64,000 bases of DNA from Carettochelys insculpta (taxonomy: Eukaryota > Chordata > Testudines > Carettochelyidae). The stretch lies in the NCBI RefSeq assembly GCF_033958435.1, contig NC_134137.1, positions 64,434,001 to 64,498,000 of the forward strand, read 5' to 3'. The notes beneath the pieces are model-generated. The model was not told the DNA's origin. It saw only the letters and a program-made list of their open reading frames with translations, and did not search any database. The translations under genes were made by a program, and so were the position numbers. Each line of letters starts with the position of its first letter. The first letter of the stretch is position 1. This document shows positions 41,801 through 47,084 of this stretch, one piece after another.

Positions 41801-44468
41801 TCCTCTCATCTCTCTCAACACTTTATCTCTTGCGACATCTTTTCATCTGTCATTTGGTAACAAACTTTGGTTGGATTATAACAAGCATTTATCATGGTGT
41901 TAGGAAAATTAGTTATGGTCTGGAGTCTGATAATGGATACTTGTGGCCTGCTCCTGATTCCACGGAAATCAATGAGAGTTTTGCCATTAACTTTAATGCA
42001 TGCAAAAAAGAGCCTTATAGATCCTGAATTATAAATTTATTTTAACAACATGGGTTTATTCTGGGATTAAAGGAGAGACATGTGAAACCAAACAAGTATT
42101 TTGTCACAGATTATAGATTTTTAACACATTATTTCAGCACTGCCTGTTGTTTGGATCATCTTGGCTCATGTATGAACTTAAGAGATGTTGAATGTATGAA
42201 CCCATCAGCACGTGTTTGAAGTTAAATCCACAACAGCACTGGAGCAGTTTCCATTCCCTACCTGCCTGCTCATCGTGATGATGGAGCCAAACAAGCTTCA
42301 GCCAAACTGGAGCAGTCTAAGAAATGCTCTAACTTGCACGTTCATGTAGTGTCTCCACAAGCCCATCACATAAGCAAGGACCGCTGAAGCACATCATGCT
42401 CAGGCCTTGTACATGTAACCCACAAACCCTAAGCACATGGTTCACTGTCCCACATAGTGGCACCTAGAGCACTTACAGAAAGACAGATCTGCTGGCTTCT
42501 AGCTCAAACTGTAGAGGCTCATGAACTAAGTTCCAGAGGTTGCAGGTTTAAGTCTGCCGTGGGCCAGTTACACATACTCCTCTTCTGTTGTGCCCTCCCC
42601 ATTGGACATGGCATAAGGCTAACTATATTGGTTTTATGTCACTTGGCAAGTGGCAATGTCCCAACAAATATAAATATTTAACTGCCCTTTTAAGGCAGCT
42701 TTCTGACTGTTCTTCAGTGCCTGAGCAGTTCAAAGCAGTTGAAAGAAAAAGGAGTCTGTGTGACTCTCTCTTTTACCTTATTTTTAAATGACTAACGAAT
42801 TTAAGCCTTGATACCAGGGACAAGTGAGAGTGAAGTCTGCTCTACCACCTCAGCTGAGGGCCATTCCCCTCTAACAATGACCAGGGTCCATTGGTCTTAC
42901 AAGTGGGAGAGCTGACTTCACTCTCCCTCGTCAGCTGTCTCAGTGCCTCTGGTTACACCAGAAAACACTGCAGTCCCAACAGGCAATCGAGCCCATGCTT
43001 AATTTTAAGTGGGTACTTTCCTGAACAGAAATGGAGTTAAGCATGTGCTTAGTACCTTCCTGAATTGAGGCCTAAGGAAGTTTCATGTAATGCCAAAACG
43101 TAAATACCATGTGAACATTTTAAAAAAATAAAAGGCCAAAATCTGATCACATGTCACGTGTTGTAAATCTAAATCCAGGCTACTGAAAGCAATGGACTCT
43201 GGATCAGTATCACTGAGATAAAAATGTGACTTAGAAAAATAAACCAATTAAAATGGCTGTAATTTGCAATATACATCTGTTCGAAGACAGCAAAGATAAT
43301 GAGGCTGGGCAAATTTTATACATGTAATTTAAAACATTTCCACATTGGAGGAGGAGGGTTGAAATTTATACAGGGATGTGAACATAGGTTTACAATCAGT
43401 TTGGGGAAATACGCATGTATGTAGTTCAAAATCTTCACTATTAAGGGTGAGAATTTGCCTTTGTAACACACATGTCCCTGGACAAGCTGTACAGCAGTCA
43501 AGCCCCAGAGCAAGCTCACAGAGGTCATGCCTTAGTTCCCTGGCACTTACAGAGAAAATGCCTACTGCATCATTCAGCAGCCCATAATGAAGGAAAGTAG
43601 CAAATGTCAAGAAAGCTAGTATAGCTTTGCTAGATACAGCTTTTATACTGTGGATAGCAGTTAATTAATCAAAAACAAACTAACCCTCCCCTCACAATAT
43701 TCATTACATTCTTCACTAGAACATGGAATTTAGGGTATTTTTGATTTAGTGCATAAATGTTAACTAATAAATATCTACCTGTGATATTTCTGTTCTCTGG
43801 CTTAATGACTGTCCTGGAGCACTCACCAGGGACTCAAAGCTTTCTTCTCTTGATTTCCTTCATGTTGCTGCATGGCATGCTAATTAATCTATCAATACTT
43901 TACTAATTACTTAACTTGTAGAATAAGCTTTTTGTACACATGTATCTGAAGACAGTTCAGGGGGACAAGATACTGTATGGGTCTTCATATTTAATCCCAC
44001 AGTCTCATACAAAAAAAAGTATTATAGCAATCTCAAAACTCATCAAGTATGGGCTTTCTTTTAGGTTGTGAGCATGTGCAATGATCATCTTCCAGTCATA
44101 GTCACATCGCATTACACCTCCAACTCCAAAGCTTGTTGTCACAGTGCAAGCTCATTGAGGAATTATTCTGATTTATTATTTGCTGAATAATGACAGCAAC
44201 CATATGGTGTTTAAATAAATGCATACATTGATTGATACACATTACTTCAATATTGTCTGTAAAGAACACATACATTTTGGGATTATGAATTGTGAAGATT
44301 ATCTCTGTCAGCACTGTTTACCTTCATAGGCTTTCTCCTTTCGCATAGACAGTTCAGGTGGCAGCTTTGGAGGCAGAGGCCTACGAAGCAGTTTTGGTTG
44401 CTCAGGCATTTTCTGCTTCATTATTATTCTTGCTGGACAACTAGGAGGATTCAAGAGGTTGGAAAATT
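5685..44468 (-). CDS. LRRC63: LRRC63-like leucine-rich repeat protein, nine coding exons
   Basis: Joined exons (minus strand, 5' to 3'): 44468-44322, 38655-37909, 32393-32256, 29122-28965, 25410-25312, 22905-22769, 9861-9778, 7519-7280, 5850-5685. From the ATG at 44421 the coding length is 1,869 nt, giving 622 residues plus TGA; phases agree at all eight junctions. The N-terminus is proline-rich ([14 protein letters not shown]). Residues 34-282 are low complexity with a tandem duplication. LRRs of 23 residues start at about 398, 421, 444, 467 and 490 with a partial sixth at 512, of the type LxxLxLxxNxLxxLPxx. The tail (568-622) is cysteine-rich with [10 protein letters not shown]. LRRs of this kind serve protein binding; no enzymatic domain, signal peptide or membrane segment is visible, so an intracellular scaffold is likely. 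Naming rests on the recalled LRRC63 layout and size (human about 590 residues); another short LRRC family member is the alternative. The exon structure is seen directly; the name is inference. No AATAAA was seen within about 400 bases past the stop. Confidence 0.82.
6440..7045 (+). mobile_element. CR1 LINE 3' fragment (ORF2 C-terminus and tail)
   Basis: The sense strand encodes the CR1 ORF2 end: [17 protein letters not shown], then after a C-run [13 protein letters not shown], then an open segment 6667-6966 with [18 protein letters not shown] and [20 protein letters not shown], ending in TAG. The 3' UTR reads GGGGGCTAGACTAGATGACC and ends near AATGATTCTATGAT, the CR1 terminal motif. It is 5' truncated, as most CR1 copies are, and lies in the terminal intron of the LRR gene. 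Confidence 0.88.
7280..7519 (-). CDS. LRRC63: LRRC63-like exon 8, leucine-rich repeat 5 and cap
   Basis: The acceptor is TTAAAATTACAG and the donor is AACAA|GTAAGTGAC, a near-consensus site. The exon is 240 bp, phase 2 to phase 2, encoding residues 488-567. It carries [18 protein letters not shown], a partial LRR, then a helical cap with [16 protein letters not shown]. If the donor is not used, the frame ends at once in TAA inside the GTAAGT, so intron retention would give a protein lacking the cysteine-rich tail. Confidence 0.83.
8001..8175. repeat. Hairpin of two inverted Penelope-type end repeats
   Basis: Bases 8002-8083 and 8098-8174 are inverted copies of one unit, nearly identical (AACAACAAGAAGTCC..., TTATAGACTAACAGATATTT, CAGCTTTCATGGGCAAAGACC). 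The unit matches the end repeat of the Penelope-like element at 13.3-14.6 kb and the copy at 26.6 kb. The loop is only about 14 bases. Confidence 0.75.
9778..9861 (-). CDS. LRRC63: LRRC63-like exon 7, leucine-rich repeat 4
   Basis: The acceptor is TCTTTCCTCAG and the donor is CTCAG|GTATTG. The exon is 84 bp, phase 2 to phase 2, encoding residues 460-487 with the [21 protein letters not shown]. It completes the third LRR begun in exon 6, which supports the join across the long intron. Confidence 0.82.
10930..11205. repeat. Degenerate MITE with (TG)n microsatellite
   Basis: The two halves around 11,026-11,090 (GTGTAGTTAACACACCTTGC) and 11,150-11,200 (GAGCGGGTGCGGATTTTTCAC) resemble the inner parts of a small fold-back element. 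A TG/TGTTG microsatellite of about 40 bases at 11,089-11,128 separates them. The boundaries are approximate. Confidence 0.35.
11731..13006. mobile_element. Non-autonomous hAT-like element, 1.28 kb
   Basis: The left end CACTGGTCACCAAC and the reversed right end CTAGTGGTCCCCAACC form inverted termini of hAT type. The interior has a C-rich repeat region (12,540-12,850) with reiterated CAGAGCCAGCACCC words. The open frame of about 195 codons at 11,805-12,392 has no recognisable domain and is taken as chance. I could not find an exact 8-bp target duplication. Confidence 0.55.
13264..14596 (-). mobile_element. Penelope-like retroelement, internally deleted
   Basis: It is flanked by a 15-bp duplication with one mismatch, TTGAACTCAATTCAG at 13,249-13,263 and TTGAATTCAATTCAG at 14,597-14,611. 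The outer parts 13,264-13,483 and 14,347-14,562 are inverted copies of about 220 bp, with 34 extra bases at the right end (CAGATCCAGACTAACACGG). Between them, on the minus strand, is the endonuclease part of the Penelope protein. The reverse transcriptase region is missing. Confidence 0.85.
13431..14237 (-). pseudogene. Penelope C-terminal GIY-YIG endonuclease remnant
   Basis: An open frame of 268 residues without stops. From about residue 115 it contains a [10 protein letters not shown] cysteine cluster, then [20 protein letters not shown], the GIY-YIG core, followed by HKPDIRKG and [11 protein letters not shown]. In the family the GIY-YIG domain cuts DNA at the target and follows a reverse transcriptase; here everything N-terminal to a short linker is lost. 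The frame runs into the left end repeat, so the last residues may not be native. It is probably inactive. Confidence 0.8.
15575..16020 (+). repeat. Three degenerate tandem units inside a DNA transposon
   Basis: The unit begins GGGGAAACCAAAAATT at about 15,580, 15,787 and 15,938, and contains CATTATTTTCAGGGATCACA at about 15,643, 15,849 and, diverged, 15,983. The spacing is about 206 and 151 bases, so the third unit is shortened. Confidence 0.65.
16680..18170 (+). mobile_element. RTE-like LINE fragment with 5' inversion (copy A)
   Basis: Bases 16,938-18,165 in sense encode reverse transcriptase pieces: the [16 protein letters not shown] motif, then [12 protein letters not shown] (the usual DD of the active site reads DE), then connection and C-terminal remnants with frameshifts. 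Bases 16,680-16,937 carry the immediately upstream part of the same domain on the opposite strand. The 3' end is near AGAGTTTAAGTCAAGTAAGT. It is inactive. A close relative is at 33.8-36.0 kb. It was assigned to RTE from recalled similarity to RTE polymerases; another non-LTR clade is possible. Confidence 0.75.
18740..18960. repeat. Degenerate MITE
   Basis: It contains GTCTACATTACAAAGTTAGG and GTCAACATAAGCTGCC near the left side and the repeated word GTCTACACT inside. This is the style of the AGGTCGACATAA-type miniature elements; the ends are not well defined. Confidence 0.35.
19065..19470. mobile_element. Fold-back MITE, long inverted arms
   Basis: The ends are GGCCATGTCTACACTAGCC and, reversed, GGCTGTGTCTACACTAGCC. 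The arms of nearly 200 bp (19,065-19,255 and 19,270-19,470) are inverted copies meeting at a short centre near CATCTGCTCATAGG. Arm landmarks are TTACTAATGAAGC, CTTTTCGAAAGGA and CTTCGAAGTCCCC. A related but shortened copy is at 39,796-40,127. Confidence 0.75.
19583..19655 (-). repeat. tRNA-derived SINE-like or tRNA pseudogene fragment
   Basis: The reverse strand reads TAGCTCACATGGTAGAG (A-box-like), an anticodon-like stem and loop AGGG-CTTTAGA-CCCT, and GGTTCTATCCC (B-box-like) at tRNA spacing. The acceptor stem does not pair convincingly, so a functional tRNA is unlikely. Confidence 0.4.
20746..21007. mobile_element. MITE with GGCTACGTCTAGACTG ends
   Basis: The left end is GGCTACGTCTAGACTG and the right end reversed is GGCTATGTCTAGACTG. 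The inside has CGAAATAGC words on both strands (GCTCGAAATAGCCGC, ATCTCGAAATAGCAAC). It has no coding capacity. Confidence 0.65.
22439..22606. mobile_element. Small hAT-like MITE
   Basis: The ends are CAGTGCTTTTTTTGT and, reversed, CAGTGATTCTTTTTGTGCC, around a GC-rich centre; length 168 bp. The end type suggests hAT; no exact target duplication was confirmed. It lies 160 bp downstream of LRR exon 6. Confidence 0.5.
22769..22905 (-). CDS. LRRC63: LRRC63-like exon 6, leucine-rich repeats 2-3
   Basis: The acceptor is TTTTCCTGCCTAAG and the donor is ACTGG|GTAAGG. The exon is 137 bp, phase 0 to phase 2, encoding residues 415-459. It carries two LRR cores, [18 protein letters not shown] and [17 protein letters not shown], in exact 23-residue register with exon 5. 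The next exon is 12.9 kb away. Confidence 0.83.
23030..23340. repeat. GC-rich interspersed repeat, unclassified
   Basis: An island of GC-rich sequence in AT-rich intron, including GGGCCCTTTAAATTGC and a CCTGCCCCTCCCACCCGAGG stretch. It is likely a hAT-derived or related repeat; the ends are not defined. Confidence 0.3.
23350..25300. other. Intron 5 sequence, no recognised element
   Basis: AT-rich sequence between LRR exons 5 and 6. An ancient repeat-like piece (GAAGTCAACTGAGTGACACTGG) is near 24,960-25,050. Nothing else was supportable. Confidence 0.4.
25312..25410 (-). CDS. LRRC63: LRRC63-like exon 5, first leucine-rich repeat
   Basis: The acceptor is TATGTCTCCTAG and the donor is AAGGAG|GTATGT. 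The exon is 99 bp, phase 0 to phase 0, encoding residues 382-414. It carries LPDLTPL followed by the LRR core [17 protein letters not shown]. It is too short to stand out as an open frame; the splice sites and the LRR motif identify it. Confidence 0.8.
25604..25920. mobile_element. Degenerate MITE of the GTCTACAC group
   Basis: The left end is GGCTAGATCTACATGGCGCG, the interior has CCCGAAATAGCTG, and the right side carries CCATGTCTACACAAC. The right end has the same polarity as a left end, so two elements may abut here. Confidence 0.4.
25925..27065 (-). mobile_element. CR1-related LINE 3' region, antisense
   Basis: The reverse strand reads like the CR1 ORF2 end and 3' UTR: a TAGATAATACCAAGCTGGGAGG-like stretch, CAGAGTGATCTAGACAAATT, and finally the GGTTAGACAAACACCAGTCA type stretch at about 25,985-26,010. 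Many indels interrupt the frame. A 120-bp Penelope-type repeat is inserted at 26,601-26,720. Confidence 0.6.
26601..26720 (+). mobile_element. Short Penelope-type end-repeat insertion with 12-bp duplication
   Basis: The insert reads AGAGGGGTAGCTGTATTAGT, then ACAACAAGAAGTCCTTGG and TTATAGACTAACAGG, and ends near CCCGCTTCGTCAGATA. TTTGTAAGTGTC flanks both sides (26,589-26,600 and 26,721-26,732). It consists of only the terminal repeat of the Penelope family seen at 13.3 kb. Confidence 0.8.
27130..27410. repeat. hAT-like dispersed repeat
   Basis: It contains GGTTGGGGGTCACTGACCC near the left and GGGCCTCCTAGCCTCTGGGC near the right, the style of hAT-derived 'gcggcc/gggccacat' repeats. The boundaries and class are uncertain. 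Confidence 0.35.
27479..27690. mobile_element. MITE inserted in CR1
   Basis: The left end is GGCTATGTCTACATTAGCCC, followed by a tandem pair of TCTGGGGATGCTAA, then ATGCTAATGAGGTGC and CCTTTCGAAAGGAC. It resembles the left half of the fold-back family at 19.1 kb. The right end is missing or degenerate. Confidence 0.5.
28144..28257 (+). mobile_element. Harbinger left-end stub with 23-bp tandem duplication
   Basis: GCCATGTCTACACGTGCACG followed by CTACTTCGAAGTAGCGGC and CGAAATAGCGCCCGTC match the first 70 or so bases of the 711-bp derivative. The element then stops, and the 23-bp unit ACACGCGTCGG...AGACAA is present twice, at 28,212-28,234 and 28,235-28,257. The unit joins Harbinger sequence (ACACGCGTCGG) to CR1 sequence (CAGGCTAGACAA), so the duplication happened after the truncation. 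Confidence 0.75.
28282..28700. mobile_element. hAT-like insertion, 419 bp
   Basis: The left end is CAGTGGTAGGCAACATGCGG and the right end reversed is CACAGAGGGAAACC. It is flanked by ATCTAGAT (28,274-28,281) and GTCTAGAT (28,701-28,708), an 8-bp duplication with one change, as expected for hAT. The CR1 reads on across it. Confidence 0.65.
28965..29122 (-). CDS. LRRC63: LRRC63-like exon 4, cap before the LRRs
   Basis: The acceptor is TTTTTTTAATTACAG and the donor is CTCAAG|GTATAC. The exon is 158 bp, entering in phase 1 and leaving in phase 0. It encodes residues 329-381, starting [10 protein letters not shown] and ending [12 protein letters not shown], which leads directly into the LRR block. 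It is followed downstream, after about 180 bp, by a CR1 3' end. Confidence 0.78.
29606..30041. mobile_element. MITE rich in CTTTCGAAAG, copy 1
   Basis: The ends are GGCTACGTTTACGTTACAG and, reversed, AGCTGCGTCTACCCTAGC, flanked by GGA on both sides. The interior repeats TTTCGAAAGA and CTTTTGAAAG words many times. It has no coding function; open frames are by-products. Confidence 0.7.
30230..31110. repeat. G-rich minisatellite-like tract and GC-rich repeat
   Basis: From 30,340 to 30,750 the plus strand repeats GGGGTGCAGGAGTCAGGG-like words with many G-runs, matching in composition and words the tract at 0.62-0.9 kb. The part 30,760-31,040 has loose tandem units of about 75 bp around GGGGTGGCAGGGGACTG and CCAGACACTGGGGCAACAGG. 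Confidence 0.5.
31128..31563. mobile_element. MITE rich in CTTTCGAAAG, copy 2 (inverted)
   Basis: It starts GGCTGTGTATACACTATC and ends near TTGTAGATGTGGACTACA. It is the same family as the copy at 29,606-30,041 but in the opposite orientation: GATCTGCTTTTTTGTGTGTGG here is the reverse of the AAAAGCAGATC stretch there. Confidence 0.65.
32256..32393 (-). CDS. LRRC63: LRRC63-like exon 3
   Basis: The acceptor is CCCCACTTTTTCAG and the donor is CAG|GTGGGG; a second GT four bases downstream (GTAAAA) is possible but would break the phase. The exon is 138 bp, phase 1 to phase 1, encoding residues 283-328 beginning MALEEKMRK. It is charged and mostly helical in character. It lies between the low-complexity exon and the LRR block. 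Confidence 0.75.
32978..33230. repeat. pogo/Tigger-like end plus GC-rich filler
   Basis: TA followed by CAGTAATCCCCCAAGATACACG at 32,976 is of the kind found at Tc1/mariner-pogo ends. It is followed by a GC-rich part with no recognisable gene. The matching right end may be GGGGGATTACTGTA near 33,580, which would place the palindrome arm inside. Confidence 0.4.
33231..33815. repeat. Palindrome of about 580 bp with a small element at its centre
   Basis: The left arm 33,231-33,472 and right arm 33,580-33,815 are inverted copies differing at a small share of positions. Both start from TGTTATGCACCAACCA at the outer edge and end in TAGTACAAAACTATGTAC at the inner edge. The centre, 33,473-33,585, is itself bounded by ACTGTAATCCCTC and GGGGGATTACTGTA. 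The outer edge word TGTTATGCACC coincides with the RTE endonuclease codons for CYAP, so the right arm abuts that element. Confidence 0.75.
33800..35975 (+). mobile_element. RTE-like LINE with inverted endonuclease part (copy B)
   Basis: On the minus strand from about 34,440 to 33,800 is the N-terminal endonuclease part, with [29 protein letters not shown] and IITGRFYTK; a MITE splits it at 34,077-34,288. On the plus strand from about 34,480 to 35,975 is the reverse transcriptase: [17 protein letters not shown], then the [13 protein letters not shown] and [10 protein letters not shown] segments (active-site DD lost), then an open C-terminal part at 35,358-35,906 with [11 protein letters not shown] and [14 protein letters not shown]. 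The segment between endonuclease and reverse transcriptase is missing. The 3' end is near GGGTTTAAGTGAAGTCAAGT. Confidence 0.75.
34077..34288. mobile_element. MITE inserted in the RTE endonuclease
   Basis: It is rich in TTTCGAAAGA words with paired ATGCAAATGAGATG and CATTTGCATGCC. The right end GTGTAGACACACCC is clear; the left end is T-rich and eroded. It belongs to the group with ends GGGTGTGTCTACAC. Confidence 0.55.
36020..37760. other. Intron 2 sequence, ancient repeat-like pieces only
   Basis: AT-rich sequence with an ATT microsatellite at 36,645-36,666. The parts near 36,985-37,040 and 37,590-37,690 carry words such as GGGCCTGATCCTGG and AGTCTCAAGCAATGGGGC that recur at 41.3-41.4 kb and 60.6 kb, suggesting an old interspersed family. 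Confidence 0.35.
37909..38655 (-). CDS. LRRC63: LRRC63-like exon 2, large exon with tandem peptide repeat
   Basis: The acceptor is TTTGTTTTCTTCAG before 38655 and the donor is ATAG|GTACGG after 37909. The exon is 747 bp and phase 1 at both ends, so skipping it would keep the frame. It encodes residues 34-282, rich in Ser, Pro, Asn and Lys, with no fold I recognise. Residues 49-126 and 133-209 align as two copies of one unit. Shared landmarks in order are N-Y near the start, LL/LF followed by D, L-K-K/N-K-E/D, G-P-x-x-F-P, M-E/Q-L/V-L, and a closing Y/F-x-L-P-x-x-A. The rest runs to ERQSII before the donor. Confidence 0.8.
38916..39300. repeat. Two diverged Penelope-type end repeats
   Basis: One copy at about 38,930-39,015 reads TAATACATGTATTAGG and AAGACCCACTTCCTCAGATT. 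A second at about 39,220-39,285 reads GTTTATTAGGTGAGCTTTCA and GACAGACCCACTTCTTCAGA. Both are diverged from the unit at 13.3 kb and may belong to other subfamilies. Confidence 0.5.
39796..40127. mobile_element. Fold-back MITE, shortened left arm
   Basis: The ends GGCTACATCTACACTAGCC and, reversed, GGCTGTGTCTACACTAGCC are those of the family at 19,065. The right arm (39,920-40,127) is complete with CTTTTCGAAAAGGA and ATTTCGAAGTGC landmarks; the left arm has lost about 75 bases relative to it. Length 332 bp. Confidence 0.7.
41118..41195 (-). mobile_element. CR1 3' end fragment, antisense
   Basis: AGAATCACAGAAGTTGGAGA followed by AAAAGACCTATCACGGC and GCAAGGCAGGA is the reversed CR1 3' UTR end (TCCTGC...GGTC...ATTCT pattern). 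It is old and short. Confidence 0.5.
41255..41380. repeat. Small palindromic ancient repeat
   Basis: The ends ACTGATCCTACATCAG and GTTGTAGGATCAGGACC are inverted. The inside has GAATTCAATGGGACTG. Similar words (GATCCTGCAAG, CAATGAGAGTTTTGCC) occur near 41,945-41,995, 55,615-55,670 and 60,603-60,625, so this is a dispersed old family in the window. Confidence 0.4.
42445..42565 (+). repeat. tRNA-derived SINE-like fragment
   Basis: TAGCTCAAACTGTAGAG resembles an A box, GAACTAAGTTC an anticodon arm, and GCAGGTTTAAGTCTGC a T arm with B-box-like GGTTTAAGTCT. The pieces lie at tRNA spacing. An intact acceptor stem is not seen. Confidence 0.4.
42600..44300. other. Intron 1 sequence, nothing recognised
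   Basis: No exon with supporting splice sites, no bounded mobile element. Words such as AAAATCTGATCAC near 43,138 may be old repeat remains. Confidence 0.35.
44322..44468 (-). CDS. LRRC63: LRRC63-like exon 1 (first coding exon)
   Basis: The acceptor is TTGCCTTGTATCTAG before 44468 and the donor is AAG|GTAAACAG after 44322. The frame is open through the whole exon. The likely start is the ATG at 44419-44421 (MKQKMPEQ...); a second ATG lies four codons on, at 44407-44409. Upstream of the ATG the exon reads on in frame to the acceptor ([16 protein letters not shown]), so either this is 5' UTR or translation starts in an earlier exon that I could not find. The exon is 147 bp, phase 1 to phase 1. 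The motif [14 protein letters not shown] is the most distinctive part of the N-terminus. Confidence 0.72.
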
Positions 44469-45382
44469 CTAGATACAAGGCAAACAAAATAAAATTATCT
44501 CGGGATTTATGTATTGACTTGTAAATGTCTGCCCAAATACAAGCCACTGTTAGAAAACACCAGTATAAACACATGAAAATGGTACTATTTACTTAGTAAC
44601 TAATTTGACACTTTGCTAATTAACAGTAGTATTTCAAGAAGCTGAAAAGTGACATTAAAACATAATGTAGCTTTTCTGTTAATTAAGGTTTGGAGTGCTC
44701 CTATTAGAGAATGATAGTATGGCACCACTGTCATTAAAGTGAGTCAATGGCTGGTTCTTCCTTTACAAAGCAAAGGGTATAAATGGAAACCTCATTTTCT
44801 CTTCATGAAACTTTTTGGAAAGTTAAAAAAACAGCAGCATTTCTTTCCGTGGATAAACAGATTTATAGGAGTAATAAAAGTTCAATTTTAAATTGGTGTT
44901 TTTTAATGCCATGGGTAGTACTTAATTCTTTTGATTTAGTGAAGCAGCTGGGCATAAGCATATATTTGTGTTCCATGCTTTAAATTGGCTTCTCAGCTGC
45001 TTCAACATGTTTCCACGACCATGGGTTTTAATTTTAAAATGTTTAACTTTAATCTGTGCTTTAAGTGTACCATCAATTGCTACTATAAAGTACGTGTGTG
45101 GTGGCATGCAGACCCTGAAAACGGAGAGAAACACAGTTCTTAGGGTAGAAGCTATCTTTTAGATTGTATGGCAATATAAGCAAAAGATAAAATCAGACTC
45201 ACCATTATGTTGTAATTTATAAATTCACCCTTTAGGTTCACTCTAGCAGCAGAAAAGGATTTTAAAAAGAGACTTAAGTGAAGGGAATGTAGAAGCTTGG
45301 TATACTGCCCAATCCGTTCCAGTAATAAAGGTATTCATGGAAAAAGTCACACAGATGGGAAGGGAAGGGAAGGGAGAGAGAG

Positions 45383-45676
45383 GGTATATCTAAACTACCT
45401 GGTAGGTTGACCAGATCACGGTTGATCTTTTGGGGTTCAATTTCTCATGCCTAATGGGGATGCACGAAATCGAGCTATCAGGGATCGACATTGACCCCAG
45501 TAATCCTCAGTCTCACAAGGAGTAAGAGAGGTTGACAGGAGAGTTTCTCCTGTCAACCTCCCTCAGTGGGGACAGCCAGGTAAGTCGATCATAGATAAGG
45601 CAATTCCAGCTATACAATTGCCGAAGCTGGAATTGCATATCCATGATGGACTTCAAAGTCTAGTGTAGACCTTGCC
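45383..45676. mobile_element. MITE of the TCGATC/TGTCAACCTC group, copy 1
   Basis: The left end is GGTATATCTAAACTACC and the right end GTCTAGTGTAGACCTTGCC. The centre is a hairpin, GAGGTTGACAGGAGAG/TTCTCCTGTCAACCTC. It is followed directly by a (GA)n tract at 45,676-45,701. Confidence 0.6.
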
Positions 45677-45880
45677 AGAGAGAGAGAGAGAGAGAGAGAG
45701 AAAGGATTGAGACTGGCATCATTCACAGAATATAAGGCATATAATTACAGTTCAATTCAAAATTTGTGCTTTATTTCCAGTTTAAGTAGTTTCACTTCAG
45801 CTTCTAGCCACCAGCTCTTCTTATACGTTTTTGTGTTAGACTGAAGAGCTTACTGTTAAAGTTTTGGTTCCCATGATTAA

Positions 45881-46142
45881 GGCTTGTCTTCACTTCGGCG
45901 AAGATCAACACAGTCAGGGTTGATCTTCCGGAATTTGATTTTGCGTGTCTGGTAAAAATATGTGAAATCAGTCTCTCTGGGTTTGGCAGTTGACCTCCAT
46001 ACTCCTTGTTATAATGAGGAGTAAGGTAGGTCAACAGAAAAAATGCTCCTGTTGACCTTCCATAGTGAAGACAGTCAAATAAATCAATTTCTGATGTCAA
46101 TTCTAGCTATACAATTGCTATTTTCCTAGCATAGACCAAGCC
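45881..46142. mobile_element. MITE of the same group, copy 2
   Basis: The ends are GGCTTGTCTTCACTTCGGCG and, reversed, GGCTTGGTCTATGC. It shares with copy 1 the GTTGATCTT, the GTAGGTCAACAG centre and the TAGCTATACAATTGC near the right end. It may be flanked by ATTA. Confidence 0.6.
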
Positions 46143-46375
46143 ATTAGTCACTCATTCTCTTCTCTTTGCTCAGATAAATAGATTGAGTTTTTTGAGTCTA
46201 TCACAATAAAGCAGGTTTTTCATATTTTAATAATTTTTGGTCCTCCTCTGAACCCTCTTCAATTTATCTATATTCTTCTTGAATTGTTGGCCACAGAACT
46301 GGACGCAGTATTCCAGTAGAAGACATGCCAGTACCAAATACAGAAGTAATACAGCCTACTTATTCCAATTTAAGA
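46143..46375 (-). mobile_element. CR1-related fragment, antisense
   Basis: CTCTGAACCCTCTTCAATTT, then TTGTTGGCCACAGAACTGGA and CGCAGTATTCCAGTAG, read in reverse like the CR1 segment 'ctggaatactg...gttctg...ccaa'. The same block is at 26,340-26,390. Confidence 0.5.
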
Positions 46376-46404
46376 TTCCTATTTTACTCCTGAGGGAATT
46401 CTGC

Positions 46405-46442
46405 ACGTGCGTGCGCGCGCACACACACACGCATGCACACAA
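46405..46442. repeat. (CG/CA)n microsatellite
   Basis: GTGCGTGCGCGCGCACACACACAC-type alternating purine-pyrimidine tract, which can adopt Z-DNA. Confidence 0.7.
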
Positions 46443-47084
46443 AAATTCTATACACAATATTTTAAATCTCAGCAAAATTCTGCAAATTTTATTTGACAAT
46501 AAATAAATTTGAGGACTCTAGAATGGCAGTGGGGAAGCACAGGCCACTGGCTGCACAGAGGTGGCAGATAATCCTGCAAGTCCCCTCAACCCTACCCAAT
46601 TCTAGGACACGGATTCAGACATGTAAGTGCACCAACCCTGACACAGAAACATCTGGTGCTCTGCTTCACCACACCAGGCATGGGGAAGCAGATTCAGCCC
46701 AAAAGGATCTAAGTGTGTGAGGCTTAGCGGTGCTGGTGGGATTCAAGTGTGGGGTAATCTGTGTGTGGGGATTCAGAAGGAGGTTTGGATGCAGTGGTGG
46801 GGGAAGGAGAATCTGGATGCACAGTACCTTGCTGTGAGGAGTTCCAGATACAGGGAAAATGGGACTCTCCAGGGAATTCCAGGTGAAGATGGTTGGGGCT
46901 CAGCAGAGCAAGGTGTGGATGTGGGAGATTGGGACAATCTCTGTGTGTGTATACGTGTGTGCAGAAGTCAGCAGTAAGGTTCCTATCTTTTTAATAGCTG
47001 GTATCCTGAAGCCCTACCTCGACTATTTTTTCTTTTTCTTGGCGGTCACCCGATAACAAGTAGGACCTCTTTATGCCACCCTCC

